A stretch of DNA of 64,000 nt from Bradyrhizobium niftali (GCF_004571025.1 NZ_SPQT01000009.1:62001-126000), one strand, 5' to 3'. Shown: positions 7,999 to 17,412, numbered from the stretch's first letter. A program made the numbers and translations. The notes: generated by a model not told the origin, from the sequence alone.

Positions 7999-9207
7999 GT
8001 GTCCGTCGGAATGGCTGCCCCCCACGCGCCCTATGCCTGCGACCCCGATCGCAGCCGCGGCCGGCTGGTCGCCGAGCCCCCGAGCCGGACCCGCAGCCCG
8101 TTCCGCCGGGATTGCGACCGGGTGATCCACTCCACCGCGTTCCGCCGCCTCAAGTACAAGACCCAGGTGTTCGTGTTCCACGAGGGCGACCATTATCGGA
8201 CCCGGCTGACCCATTCGCTCGAGGTGGCGCAGATCGCCCGCGCGCTGGCCCGGCAGCTCGGGCTCGACGAGGACCTCACGGAAACCCTGGCGCTGGCGCA
8301 CGATCTCGGCCATCCGCCGTTCGGGCATGCCGGCGAGCGGGCGCTGGATGCCTGCCTGAAGGAGTTTGGCGGCTTCGACCACAATGCCCAGGCCTTGCGC
8401 GTGGTCGCGGCGCTGGAGCACCGCTATCCCGAATTCGACGGCCTGAACCTGACCTGGGAGTCGCTGGAGGGCATCGTCAAGCACAACGGCCCGCTGACCG
8501 ATCGCAGCGGCGCACCGGTCGGGCACTATCGCGAGCATGGCATTCCCGTCGGCATCGCCGACTACATCAAGGTCTACGATCTCGAATTGTGGAGCTTCGC
8601 CTCGCTCGAAGCACAAGTCGCGGCGATCGCAGACGACATCGCCTATGACGCCCATGACATCGACGACGGCCTGCGTGCCGGCCTGTTCGATCTTGACGAT
8701 CTCAAGGTGATGCCGCTCACGGCCGAGATCATTGCCGAAACCTCGGCGCATTATCCCGATCTCGAAGACGTCAGGCGCGGCGCCGAGCTGGTGCGCGAGC
8801 TGATCTCGCACCTGATCGGCGCGGTGTTCGCGGAGGCGCAAAAGAACCTCGCCGCCATCAGGCCGCAATCGGCCCAGGACGTGCGCCAGCAGAGCCGGGC
8901 GCTGATCGCGTTTCCCGCTGACGTCGCCGAGGAGGAGGCCGCCATCAAGCGCTTCCTCTACCAGCACATGTACCGCCACAAGCGGGTGATGCGGGTGATG
9001 GGGGAGGCCGAACAGATCCTGTTCGACCTGTTCGCGAAATATTTGAAATCGCCGGCCGAGCTGCCGCCGGAATGGCTGCTGGGGGCGGAGGCGGATGATG
9101 AGGCCGACCGGGCCCGGCGGATCGGCAATTTCATTGCCGGAATGACCGACCGTTTCGCCCTGACCGAGCATCAGCGGCTCTTTGACTCGACCCCGGATTT
9201 GCGTTAG
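7999..9207 (+). CDS. dgt: Deoxyguanosinetriphosphate triphosphohydrolase-like protein
   Basis: HD-domain nucleotide hydrolase of the dGTPase family, which removes triphosphate from dNTPs. The 402-residue length is that of the shorter bacterial subfamily. Metal-binding motifs visible: the TRLTHSLEV histidine, the H101-D102 pair in LAHDLGHPPFGHAGE, and a later DDIAYDAHDIDDG segment. The start ATG is 111 bp from the divergent erpA start, so the region between should hold both promoters. Only 9 nt separate it from argS, which suggests co-transcription. Confidence 0.85.
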   Translation: MSVGMAAPHAPYACDPDRSRGRLVAEPPSRTRSPFRRDCDRVIHSTAFRRLKYKTQVFVFHEGDHYRTRLTHSLEVAQIARALARQLGLDEDLTETLALAHDLGHPPFGHAGERALDACLKEFGGFDHNAQALRVVAALEHRYPEFDGLNLTWESLEGIVKHNGPLTDRSGAPVGHYREHGIPVGIADYIKVYDLELWSFASLEAQVAAIADDIAYDAHDIDDGLRAGLFDLDDLKVMPLTAEIIAETSAHYPDLEDVRRGAELVRELISHLIGAVFAEAQKNLAAIRPQSAQDVRQQSRALIAFPADVAEEEAAIKRFLYQHMYRHKRVMRVMGEAEQILFDLFAKYLKSPAELPPEWLLGAEADDEADRARRIGNFIAGMTDRFALTEHQRLFDSTPDLR

Positions 9208-9216
9208 GCGGCGGCC

Positions 9217-11007
9217 ATGCCCGACACATCCTCATCCCTGCACCTGTTCGCTGACGTGCTCGCACGCGTGCACGCCGCCTGCCGCGCGCTCGCGGCGGAT
9301 GCCAGCTGGCCCGAGGGCATCGATTTCTCGCGCGTGGTGGTCGAGCCGCCGCGCGATGCCTCCCATGGCGACATGGCGACCAACGCCGCCATGGTGCTTG
9401 CGAAAGAGGCAAAGGCAAAGCCCCGCGATCTCGCCGAGCAGATCGCCGAGCGGCTGCGGGCCGACGCGCTGATCGCCAAGGTCGACGTCGCCGGCCCCGG
9501 CTTCATCAACCTGACGCTGAAGCCCGCCGCCTGGGCCGAGGCGCTGCGCACGGTGCTGCGCGAGGGCGCCGGTTACGGTCGCGTCCGCGGTGGCTCCAAG
9601 GTCAATGTCGAATATGTCTCGGCTAATCCGACCGGGCCGATGCATGTCGGCCATTGCCGCGGTGCCGTGTTCGGCGACGCGCTGGCGAGTCTGCTCCAGT
9701 TCGGCGGCCACGACGTCACCCGCGAATACTACATCAACGATGCCGGCGCCCAGGTCGACGTGCTCGCGCGTTCCGCCTTCCTGAGGTACCGCGAGGCGCT
9801 GGGCGAGGATATCGGCGCCATTCCGGAAGGCCTCTATCCGGGCGACTATCTGAAGCCGGTCGGACAGGCGCTGGCGAAGGAGCATGGCGACAAGTTGCGC
9901 ACGATGACGGAAGCTGAATGGCTTCCGACCGTGCGTGCCAAGGCGATCGCGATGATGATGGACGAGATCAAGGACGATCTCGCCGCCCTCAATATCCGCC
10001 ACGACGTGTTCTTCTCGGAGCGCTCGCTGATCGAGAACGGCAACAACAAGGTCGCCGAGACCATCGACTTCCTGCGCGCCAAGGGCGACATCTACGAAGG
10101 CCGCCTGCCGCCGCCGAAGGGGGCGCCGGTCGAGGACTGGGAAGACCGTGAGCAACTGCTGTTCAAGGCGACCGCCTATGGCGACGACGTCGATCGCCCG
10201 CTGATCAAGTCGGACAATTCCTACACCTACTTCGCCTCCGACATCGCCTACCACAAGAACAAGTTCGACCGCGGCTTCGCCGAGATGATCGACGTCTGGG
10301 GGGCCGACCATGGCGGCTACGTCAAGCGCATGCAGGCGGCGGTGAAGGCGACGACCTCCGGCAAGGGCGCGCTCGACGTCAAGATCGTCCAGCTCGTGAA
10401 GCTGCTGCGCAACGGCGAGCCGGTGAAAATGTCGAAGCGGAGCGGGGACTTCGTCACTTTGCGTGAGGTGGTGGATGAAGTCGGCCAGGACGCCGTTCGC
10501 TTCATGATGCTCTATCGCAAGAACGACGCGGTGCTCGACTTCGACCTCGCCAAGGTCATGGAACAGTCGCGTGACAACCCGGTGTTCTACGTCCAGTACG
10601 GCCACGCCCGCGGCCACTCGATCTTCCGCAACGCGCGGGCCGAGGTGTTCCCGGACCTGCCGGATGATACCGCCAAGCGCATCGCCTGGCTCGGCGAGTC
10701 GGCGGTGGAGCGGCTGTCGGACCCCGTGGAGCTCGACCTTCTCAAGCGCCTCGCAATTTATCCGCGCATGCTGGAAGCCGCCGCCGCGGCCCATGAGCCG
10801 CACCGGATTGCCTTTTATCTCTATGACTTAGCGAGCGAATTTCACGCACTTTGGACGAAGGGGCGCGATTTGCCCTATTTACGCTTCATTATCAATAATG
10901 ATGCAGATCTAACAAAGGCGCGACTGGCCATGGTCCAGGGCGTCGTCTCGGTCCTGGCATCGGGCCTCGCCATCCTCGGCGTCCATGCCCCGGACGAGAT
11001 GCGGTAG
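9217..11007 (+). CDS. argS: Arginine--tRNA ligase
   Basis: Class I aminoacyl-tRNA synthetase charging tRNA-Arg. The 596-residue product has the N-terminal Arg-S domain, the HIGH-type motif HVGH starting at H143 within ANPTGPMHVGHCRG, the KMSKRSGDF signature at 404-412 and the C-terminal DALR anticodon-binding domain (about 480-596). The start follows the dGTPase-like stop by 9 nt. The downstream order argS - SPOR protein - nagZ - scpA - scpB - tat is a conserved alphaproteobacterial arrangement. Confidence 0.95.
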   Translation: MPDTSSSLHLFADVLARVHAACRALAADASWPEGIDFSRVVVEPPRDASHGDMATNAAMVLAKEAKAKPRDLAEQIAERLRADALIAKVDVAGPGFINLTLKPAAWAEALRTVLREGAGYGRVRGGSKVNVEYVSANPTGPMHVGHCRGAVFGDALASLLQFGGHDVTREYYINDAGAQVDVLARSAFLRYREALGEDIGAIPEGLYPGDYLKPVGQALAKEHGDKLRTMTEAEWLPTVRAKAIAMMMDEIKDDLAALNIRHDVFFSERSLIENGNNKVAETIDFLRAKGDIYEGRLPPPKGAPVEDWEDREQLLFKATAYGDDVDRPLIKSDNSYTYFASDIAYHKNKFDRGFAEMIDVWGADHGGYVKRMQAAVKATTSGKGALDVKIVQLVKLLRNGEPVKMSKRSGDFVTLREVVDEVGQDAVRFMMLYRKNDAVLDFDLAKVMEQSRDNPVFYVQYGHARGHSIFRNARAEVFPDLPDDTAKRIAWLGESAVERLSDPVELDLLKRLAIYPRMLEAAAAAHEPHRIAFYLYDLASEFHALWTKGRDLPYLRFIINNDADLTKARLAMVQGVVSVLASGLAILGVHAPDEMR

Positions 11008-11147
11008 TTTGGGGCGAACTACTTAAGGGGATTGTGGGGGTAACCGGCAGAAGCCGGACCGCTGAGACTTGGTTGACAGCCTTGTGGGTCGAAAGCCGTG
11101 CCTTGGTCGAGGGGCGCGCGGCTTTCCCGAAGGGACGCATCATCACG

Positions 11148-12719
11148 ATGGCCGAACGATATCAGGACAGACCGTTTCCTTCCGATGACTATGGTCGCGG
11201 CGGCGATCAGCATGGCAAGGCGGAAAATGATCCCTTGGCCGAGCTCGCCCGTCTGATCGGGCAGACCGATCCGTTTGCAGCGCAGGGGCGGCCCACTGTG
11301 CGCCCGCCGGCAGCGCCGGCGCCCGCCCAAAGCCATCAGCAAGGCTATCAGGAAGACGATTATCGCCAGGACGAGTATGCCGAGCAGGCCCCGTCGGCTC
11401 CGCCCGGGCCGCCCTCATGGATGCGGCGCGCCAACGTGCAGCCGCAGCCGGCACCCGCGCCGGAGCCCGACTATCCCGTCTCCGTAAACGCGGTTCATCC
11501 GTTGCATCGCTATTCAGCTCAGCCGACCGCGCCCGAGCCTGATTTCCATCAGCCGCAGGCCTATCAGGATCACGCCTATCAGGATCAGCCTTATCAGGCT
11601 CAGGCTTATCAGCAGGATCAGGCCTATCAGGAGCCATACACCCAGCCCGATCCGTCGCGCTACGACGATGCGCTCTACGGCAAGCTGGAGGCGGGCGAGC
11701 AGGACTATCAGCGCGATCCGGCCTATCCGGACGATCCCTACGCATTCCAGAGCGACTATCCCGAGGCCGATCTCGACGAGCCGAAGAAGCAGCGCGGCGG
11801 CATGATGACGGTTGCGGCGATCCTGGCGCTTGCCGTGGTCGGGACCGGCGCGGCCTTCGCCTACAAGACCTATGTCGGTTCGCCCCGCAGCGGCGAGCCG
11901 CCGATCATCAAGGCCGACAACACGCCGACCAAGATCGTGCCCGCGCCAACGGATTCCGCGGCCAAGGTGCCGGATCGCATGGTCGTCGGCGATGGCACCG
12001 AGAAGATCGTGCCGCGCGAGGAAGCGCCTGTCGACGTCAACGCCAAGGCGGGGGGGCCCCGCGTGGTGTTCCCGCCGCTGAACCCGAATGCGAATCCGCC
12101 GCCGGTGGCGAGCGTCTCGCCGTCCACGATCCCGCCGTCGAGCGCGGGTCCGATTCCGAGCAACGGCACGCTGCCGAACAATTCGCCGCGCACGATCCGG
12201 ACTGTGGCCGTAAGGGGCGATCAGACCGATAGCGCCGCGCCGCAATCGGCCGCTGCCGCCAGGCCGGCAACTGCAACTCCGCCGAAGCCGGTCGCCGCTC
12301 CGGCTGCACCGGCCGCGCCGCGCACGCCGCCGACCTCGGCCAATGCCAGCGCCAACCAGCCGCTCTCGCTGACGCCGCAATCGGCGCCAGCGGCAGAGCC
12401 GCCGCCGCAGCGGATGGCGGCGACCAACCCGACGCAGATCGCGCCCGCCAGCAGTGGTGGTGGCGGCTACGTTGTGCAGGTCTCCTCGCAGCAGACCGAG
12501 GACAGCGCCGCCGCGTCGTACCGGGTGCTTCAGAGCAAATATGGCAGCGTGCTCGGATCGCGCTCGCCGGTGATCAAGCGGGTCGATCTCACCGACAAGG
12601 GCAAGGGAATCGTCTATCGCGCCTTCGCCGGGCCCTATGGCTCGGCCGAGGAAGCGACGCAGGCTTGCAACAGCCTCAAGTCCGCTGGCCTGTCGGCCTG
12701 CTTCGTCCAGAGGAATTAA
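11148..12719 (+). CDS. SPOR-domain membrane protein
   Basis: A 523-residue protein with a long cytoplasmic N-terminus rich in Gln, Tyr, Pro and Asp, one transmembrane helix at about 220-240 (MMTVAAILALAVVGTGAAFA), a Pro/Ala/Ser-rich periplasmic linker, and a C-terminal SPOR domain (about 445-523; GGYVVQVSSQQTEDSAAASY). SPOR domains bind denuded glycan at the division septum. The chosen ATG gives MAERYQDRPF; an upstream in-frame ATG at 11034 would add 38 atypical residues. The N-terminal region contains an imperfect AYQDQ-type repeat (see 11559-11640). Confidence 0.85.
   Translation: MAERYQDRPFPSDDYGRGGDQHGKAENDPLAELARLIGQTDPFAAQGRPTVRPPAAPAPAQSHQQGYQEDDYRQDEYAEQAPSAPPGPPSWMRRANVQPQPAPAPEPDYPVSVNAVHPLHRYSAQPTAPEPDFHQPQAYQDHAYQDQPYQAQAYQQDQAYQEPYTQPDPSRYDDALYGKLEAGEQDYQRDPAYPDDPYAFQSDYPEADLDEPKKQRGGMMTVAAILALAVVGTGAAFAYKTYVGSPRSGEPPIIKADNTPTKIVPAPTDSAAKVPDRMVVGDGTEKIVPREEAPVDVNAKAGGPRVVFPPLNPNANPPPVASVSPSTIPPSSAGPIPSNGTLPNNSPRTIRTVAVRGDQTDSAAPQSAAAARPATATPPKPVAAPAAPAAPRTPPTSANASANQPLSLTPQSAPAAEPPPQRMAATNPTQIAPASSGGGGYVVQVSSQQTEDSAAASYRVLQSKYGSVLGSRSPVIKRVDLTDKGKGIVYRAFAGPYGSAEEATQACNSLKSAGLSACFVQRN
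11559..11640 (+). repeat. In-frame YQ tandem repeat in the SPOR protein gene
   Basis: Units close to GCCTATCAGGATCAG repeat about five times and encode AYQDH, AYQDQ, PYQAQ, AYQQDQ and AYQEP. The 15-bp period keeps frame. Such arrays change copy number by slippage. Confidence 0.7.
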
Positions 12720-12765
12720 CGGCCGATTCCTTGACCCCCTCGCGGGGCAGGGTTAATCGGCCCTT

Positions 12766-13794
12766 ATGAGCACGCGGGCCTTCATTACCGGCGTATCCGG
12801 AACGGAACTGACCGCCGCCGAGCGGGAGTTTATCCGTGCTGAGCGCCCATGGGGCTTCATCCTCTTCAAGCGCAACATCGCGACGCCGGCTCAAGTTGCT
12901 GCATTGGTTGCAGAATTGCGAGCGGTTGCGAACGCGCCCGACGCTCCCGTCCTGATCGATCAGGAGGGCGGACGGGTGCAGCGACTGGGCCCGCCGCACT
13001 GGCCGGTCTACCCGCCGGGCGCCGTATTCGCGAATCTGTACGACAGTGATTCGGCGCTCGGGCTCACCGCGGCGCGCCTCAGTGCGCGGCTGATCGCGGC
13101 CGATCTCGCCGACCTCGGCATTAACGTGGATTGCTTGCCGCTGGCTGACGTGCCGGTGCCGGGCGCCGATGCCGTCATCGGGAACCGGGCCTATGGCACC
13201 GAACCCGGCAAGGTCGCAGCGATCGCGCGCGCGGTGACCGAGGGCCTGGAGCAGGGCGGCGTGCTGCCGGTCCTCAAGCACATTCCCGGCCATGGCCGCG
13301 CCACCGCCGATACCCATTTCAAGCTGCCGACCGTCGACACGCCCAGAGATGAACTGGAGCGGACCGATTTCGCGGCGTTCAAGCCGCTGGCGAACCTGCC
13401 GATGGCCATGACTGCACATGTTGTGTTTAGCGCGGTCGACCCCGCCCATCCGGCGACGACATCTGCGACAATGATTGCTCAGGTGATTCGCGGCGCAATC
13501 GGGTTCCAGGGTTTGTTAATGAGTGATGACGTGTCGATGAACGCGCTGGCGGGAAGCATCGCCGATCGGACGCGCGCCCTCTTCGCGGCCGGCTGCGACA
13601 TGGCTCTGCATTGCAACGGCAACATCGAGGAGATGCGCGAGGTCGCCGGCCAGACGCCTGAACTGTCCGGCAAGGCGCTGCAGCGGGCGACAGCCGCGCT
13701 CGCAGCGCGCAAGGCGCCGCAGCCATTCGACCGGGCGGCCGCACGCACTGAGCTGGACGCATTGATCGCACGGGCAAACACGGCATCGGCATGA
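12766..13794 (+). CDS. nagZ: Beta-N-acetylhexosaminidase
   Basis: Cytosolic glycoside hydrolase family 3 enzyme that removes GlcNAc from anhydro-muropeptides during peptidoglycan recycling. The 342-residue length is right for the single-domain Gram-negative form. Seen directly: the substrate loop KHIPGHGRATADTH (171-184) with the D182/H184 acid-base dyad, the nucleophile D254 in LLMSDDVSM, and LIDQEGGRVQRL near residue 65. The last bases overlap the scpA start by 4 nt (ATGA). Confidence 0.92.
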   Translation: MSTRAFITGVSGTELTAAEREFIRAERPWGFILFKRNIATPAQVAALVAELRAVANAPDAPVLIDQEGGRVQRLGPPHWPVYPPGAVFANLYDSDSALGLTAARLSARLIAADLADLGINVDCLPLADVPVPGADAVIGNRAYGTEPGKVAAIARAVTEGLEQGGVLPVLKHIPGHGRATADTHFKLPTVDTPRDELERTDFAAFKPLANLPMAMTAHVVFSAVDPAHPATTSATMIAQVIRGAIGFQGLLMSDDVSMNALAGSIADRTRALFAAGCDMALHCNGNIEEMREVAGQTPELSGKALQRATAALAARKAPQPFDRAAARTELDALIARANTASA

Positions 13795-14630
13795 CCGCAG
13801 AAATCCTATCGTTTGAAACCGGGCGGCCTGCAGAGCTCGCCGAGGGTGAGCCGGCGTTGGTGGTGGACGTCGAGGGCTATGAAGGCCCGCTCGACCTCCT
13901 GCTCGCGTTGGCGCGGCAGCAGAAGGTCGATCTCGCCAAGATCTCGATCCTGGCGCTGGCCGACCAGTATCTCCACTTCATCGAAGCCGCGCGAAAGATC
14001 CGGCTGGAGCTTGCCGCCGATTATCTCGTGATGGCGGCGTGGCTCGCCTTCCTGAAGTCGCGCCTGCTGCTGCCGGAGCCGCCGAGCGCGGAAGGCCCGA
14101 GCGCCGAAGAGATGGCGACCGCGCTTGCCAACCGTCTGCGCCGGCTGGAAGCCATTCGCGAAGCCGCCAACCGGCTGATGAACCGGCCGCAATTGCAGCG
14201 CGATATCTTCCCGCGCGGCGAGCCTGAACAGATCGCCGAGATCAGGCATCCGAAATACACCGCGACGCTGTACGACCTGCTCACCGCCTATGCCGCACAG
14301 CGCCAGTCGCGTGTGCTGGCGAGCGTGCATCTGGCCAAGCGTACGGTGTGGTCGCTCGCCGAGGCGCGCGCCACGCTGGAGCGGCTGGTCGGCAGCATCA
14401 GCGAGCAAGATGACTGGGGCGTGCTCGACGACTTCCTGATCCGGCACGTCGCCGATCCGACGCAGCGGGCGACGGTGTTCGCCTCGAGCTTCGCCGCCGC
14501 GCTGGAATTGGTGCGGGAAGGTCAGCTCGAGCTGAACCAGAAAGAGGCGTTCGCGCCCATCTATTTCCGGAAGGGGCGCCCCAAACCGGTCCCTGACGGA
14601 GCTCCTGCGCCCGATGCGCCGGTCGCTTAA
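13791..14630 (+). CDS. scpA: Segregation and condensation protein A
   Basis: Kleisin subunit of the bacterial SMC-ScpAB condensin. The 279-residue product has the ScpA N-terminal signature EGPLDLLLALARQQKVDL followed by ILALADQYLHFI, and a C-terminal winged-helix region. Its ATG overlaps the nagZ stop (ATGA), implying translational coupling. scpB follows 21 nt later. Confidence 0.93.
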   Translation: MTAEILSFETGRPAELAEGEPALVVDVEGYEGPLDLLLALARQQKVDLAKISILALADQYLHFIEAARKIRLELAADYLVMAAWLAFLKSRLLLPEPPSAEGPSAEEMATALANRLRRLEAIREAANRLMNRPQLQRDIFPRGEPEQIAEIRHPKYTATLYDLLTAYAAQRQSRVLASVHLAKRTVWSLAEARATLERLVGSISEQDDWGVLDDFLIRHVADPTQRATVFASSFAAALELVREGQLELNQKEAFAPIYFRKGRPKPVPDGAPAPDAPVA

Positions 14631-14651
14631 GTGCAAGAAGGAGAATCTGCC

Positions 14652-15404
14652 ATGGCAAGCCTGGCTGAAGTGCGGGTAGACGAGGCCGAGCCGATGGAGA
14701 ACGAATCCCAGGCACGTCCTGAAGAATTGCGGCTGCTGGAAGCGCTGCTGTTTGCCTCGAGTGAGCCGCTGGATACCGCGACGCTGGCCAAGCGGATGCC
14801 TGATGGCGTGGACGTCAAGGCCGCGCTCGAGCAGTTGCAGGCCGATTATGCCTTGCGCGGCGTGAACCTCGTGCGCGTCGCCAACAAATGGACCTTCCGC
14901 ACCGCCGGCGATCTCGCCTGGCTGATGACGCGGGAGAGCACCGAGACCCGCCGCCTGTCGCGCGCGGCGATCGAGGTGCTGGCGATCATCGCCTATCACC
15001 AGCCGGTGACGCGCGCCGAGATCGAGGAGATCCGCGGCGTCGTCACCTCGAAGGGCACGCTCGACGTGCTGCTGGAGACCGGCTGGATCAAGCCGCGCGG
15101 CCGGCGCAAGACGCCCGGCCGTCCCCTGACCTTCGGAACCACCGAGGACTTCCTGTCGCAATTCACCCTGGAACAGCTGGGTGATCTGCCGGGCCTGGAA
15201 GAGCTGAAAGGCACGGGCCTGCTGGATTCGCGCCTGCCGACCGGATTCAGCGTGCCGACGCCGTCCGATGACCCGCAATTGCGCGAGGACGAGGATCCGC
15301 TGGAACCGGGCGAGGACCTCGATCTCGCGCTGGCACCTGCGGTCGAGCCCGAGGCGCCGGAAGGCGGCAATGAGGGTGGCGGCGAGGGCGGCAGCGAGGA
15401 CTGA
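14652..15404 (+). CDS. scpB: Segregation and condensation protein B
   Basis: Partner of ScpA in the condensin complex, with two winged-helix domains (about residues 20-100 and 100-180), including AIIAYHQPVTRAEIEEIRG. The product is 250 residues with an acidic, Gly/Glu-rich disordered tail (EGGNEGGGEGGSED). The start at 14652 is set by the Shine-Dalgarno sequence AGAAGGAGA at 14636-14643, 8 nt upstream. The previous possible start overlaps that site. Confidence 0.93.
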   Translation: MASLAEVRVDEAEPMENESQARPEELRLLEALLFASSEPLDTATLAKRMPDGVDVKAALEQLQADYALRGVNLVRVANKWTFRTAGDLAWLMTRESTETRRLSRAAIEVLAIIAYHQPVTRAEIEEIRGVVTSKGTLDVLLETGWIKPRGRRKTPGRPLTFGTTEDFLSQFTLEQLGDLPGLEELKGTGLLDSRLPTGFSVPTPSDDPQLREDEDPLEPGEDLDLALAPAVEPEAPEGGNEGGGEGGSED

Positions 15405-15457
15405 CGTCCCGTCCTGCTACCGGCCCCTGCGACCGGTTACCACTAGCAAGATTACGT

Positions 15458-15480
15458 AGCGCCAACAGCGAATTGGCGCT
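15458..15480. terminator. Hairpin between scpB and tatA
   Basis: A perfect 8-bp stem AGCGCCAA / TTGGCGCT with loop CAGCGAA. No T-run follows, so it may be an attenuator or an mRNA end-protecting stem rather than a full stop; tatA begins 90 bp later. Confidence 0.4.
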
Positions 15481-15570
15481 GCCTTGGTCCTTGTTTTTGA
15501 GGCCTGCGAAGCCTACGTTCCGGTGAAGATCGGCCGGGTCCCCGGCCATGCGCGTTTGGAGGGTTGCAGG

Positions 15571-15804
15571 ATGGGTTCACTCAGCATTTGGCACTGGATC
15601 TTGGTGATCGCAGTGGTCCTGCTGCTGTTCGGCCGCGGCAAGATTTCGGATCTGATGGGCGACGTGGCGCAGGGCATCAAGGCGTTCAAGAAGGGCATGC
15701 AGGACGACGACAAGCCTGCTGACAAGCCTGAGCCGGCCAAGTCCATCGAGCACAATGCCGCCCCGACCGCGGCACGCTCCGACGTCGGCAGCAAGGCCGT
15801 CTAA
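15571..15804 (+). CDS. tatA: Sec-independent protein translocase subunit TatA
   Basis: Pore-forming subunit of twin-arginine export. At 77 residues it shows the standard layout: one N-terminal transmembrane helix (IWHWILVIAVVLLLF), the FGRGKI hinge, an amphipathic helix (LMGDVAQGIKAFKKGM) and a charged tail. The start follows a GGAGGG site at 15558-15563. In-frame sequence upstream to 15484 is not TatA-like. Confidence 0.93.
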   Translation: MGSLSIWHWILVIAVVLLLFGRGKISDLMGDVAQGIKAFKKGMQDDDKPADKPEPAKSIEHNAAPTAARSDVGSKAV

Positions 15805-15893
15805 ACCAGAGAGCACGCGAGACGCGGGTAGCGGCCCCCGATCCTGCGCGCGAGGGATTGGGCCGGTTGCGGCTGGCGTGAACGGAAGACCTC

Positions 15894-16475
15894 ATGTTCG
15901 ACATCGGGTGGAGTGAACTGGTCCTGATCGGGGTCGTAGCCCTGATCGCCATCGGCCCGAAAGAGCTGCCGGGCGTGCTGCGCATGGTCGGACAGTGGAT
16001 GGGCAAGGCCCGCAAGATGGCCGCCGAATTCCAGGGCCAGTTCCAGGAAGCGATGCGCGAGGCCGAGATGGCCGACCTCAAGAAGAGTTTCGACGAGGTC
16101 AAGGAAGCCGCCACAGGCTTCAATCCGCTGAGCTCGCTCCAGAAGGACGTCAGCGACGCGCTCCGCGTCGATGCGCTCGACAAGCCGGCCGAGGCGTCCT
16201 CAACGACCGCCGTCGAAGCGCTGGCGACTTCAAGTGAAGCGCTGGCGACTTCAAGTGAAGCGCCGACGACTTCAAGCGAAGCGCTGGCGATCTCAAGTGA
16301 GGCGCCGACGACTCCAATAACCCCGGAACCCCCGACACCGGAAACCTTCGTGGAAGCCGAAGCCCATGCAGCGGTGAACGAGCCGCTCGCCATCACCCGT
16401 GAGGTCGAGCAGGCGCCGGTCGTTGCGCAGGACACCGCGCCATCCGAAGCGATCAAGGACGCCAAAGCGTCATGA
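15894..16475 (+). CDS. tatB: Sec-independent protein translocase subunit TatB
   Basis: Receptor-complex subunit of the Tat system with TatC. The 193-residue product begins MFDIGWSELVLIGVVALIAI, then the GPKELPG hinge and an amphipathic helix (VGQWMGKARKMAAEFQGQF). Its C-terminal half is disordered and contains five copies of a seven-residue repeat (EALATSS type) at about residues 108-142. The stop overlaps the tatC start (ATGA). Confidence 0.93.
   Translation: MFDIGWSELVLIGVVALIAIGPKELPGVLRMVGQWMGKARKMAAEFQGQFQEAMREAEMADLKKSFDEVKEAATGFNPLSSLQKDVSDALRVDALDKPAEASSTTAVEALATSSEALATSSEAPTTSSEALAISSEAPTTPITPEPPTPETFVEAEAHAAVNEPLAITREVEQAPVVAQDTAPSEAIKDAKAS
16215..16319 (+). repeat. 21-bp tandem repeat inside tatB
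   Basis: Five contiguous 21-bp units (16215, 16236, 16257, 16278, 16299), each close to GAAGCGCTGGCGACTTCAAG plus one base. The first two are identical. They encode EALATSS, EALATSS, EAPTTSS, EALAISS and EAPTTPI. The frame is preserved. Confidence 0.9.
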
Positions 16476-17284
16476 GCGACGCCGATATCGAGGCCAGCAA
16501 AGCCCCGCTGATGGACCATTTGATCGAGCTGCGCTCGCGGCTGATCAAGGCGCTGCTCGGCTTCGGCGTGGCCTTCATCTTCTGCTTCTTCTTCGCCAAG
16601 CAGATCTACAACGTGCTGGTCTGGCCGTTCGTGTGGGTCGCAGGTCCCGAGAACTCGAAATTCATCTATACGGCGCTGCTGGAGTATTTCATCACGCAGC
16701 TCAAGCTCGCGCTGTTCGGCGCCGGCTTCATCTCGTTCCCGATCGTCGCGACGCAGATCTACAAGTTCGTCGCGCCCGGCCTCTACAAGCACGAGAAGCA
16801 GGCCTTCCTGCCGTATCTGGTCGCGACCCCGTTCTTCTTCGTGCTGGGCGCGGCGCTGGTCTATTTCGTCGTGCTGCCGATGCTGGTCCGCTTCTCGCTC
16901 GGCATGCAGCAGGCCGGCAGCGACGAGACCGCGCAGATCCAGCTCCTGCCCAAGGTCGGCGAATATCTGTCGCTGATGATGTCGCTGATCTTCGCCTTCG
17001 GCATCGCCTTCCAGCTTCCGGTGATCCTGACGCTGCTCGGTCGCATCGGCATCGTCACCTCGAAGATGCTGCGCGAGAAGCGCCGCTATTTCATCGTGAT
17101 CGCCTTCGTGATCGCGGCCGTGCTGACCCCGCCGGACGTGCTCAGCCAGTGCTCGCTCGCGATCCCCTTGCTGGCGCTCTACGAGGGCTCGATCATCGCG
17201 GTGGCGATGGTGGAGAAGAAGGCGGCGGCCGCGCAGGCCGCGACCGGCACCGACGTATCGACGCCGGCGAACCCGGCCGAATAG
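16472..17284 (+). CDS. tatC: Sec-independent protein translocase subunit TatC
   Basis: Polytopic core of the Tat receptor, which recognises the twin-arginine motif. The 270-residue product has six predicted membrane helices and the N-terminal family signature PLMDHLIELRSRLIKAL. FAFGIAFQLPVIL and LTPPDVLSQ are also typical. Translation is probably coupled to tatB by the ATGA overlap. A repeat cluster follows, then serS. Confidence 0.95.
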   Translation: MSDADIEASKAPLMDHLIELRSRLIKALLGFGVAFIFCFFFAKQIYNVLVWPFVWVAGPENSKFIYTALLEYFITQLKLALFGAGFISFPIVATQIYKFVAPGLYKHEKQAFLPYLVATPFFFVLGAALVYFVVLPMLVRFSLGMQQAGSDETAQIQLLPKVGEYLSLMMSLIFAFGIAFQLPVILTLLGRIGIVTSKMLREKRRYFIVIAFVIAAVLTPPDVLSQCSLAIPLLALYEGSIIAVAMVEKKAAAAQAATGTDVSTPANPAE

Positions 17285-17293
17285 GGACTCGGT

Positions 17294-17412
17294 GTCATTC
17301 CCCGCCTTGTGCGCAATAGCGCACTGGAGCGGGGAATCCAGTACGCCCGGGCCTCTCGGAGAATCACTGGCGTCGCTGGAATACTGGATCATCCGCCTTC
17401 GCGGATGATGAC
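17294..17412. repeat. REP-like repeat pair between tatC and serS
   Basis: Two hairpin-forming units of the same family as 865-1375: GTCATTCCCCGCC ... GGCGGGGAAT-type arms at 17294-17342, and a unit CTGGATCATCCGCCTTCGCG followed by GATGATGACAG at 17383-17412. Confidence 0.75.

Noticed and set aside
15686..17392. 568-codon minus-strand frame opposite tatB/tatC
   Set aside because: Antisense shadow; its Ser/Ala repeat text mirrors the tatB minisatellite and the rest is low-complexity acidic/basic text.
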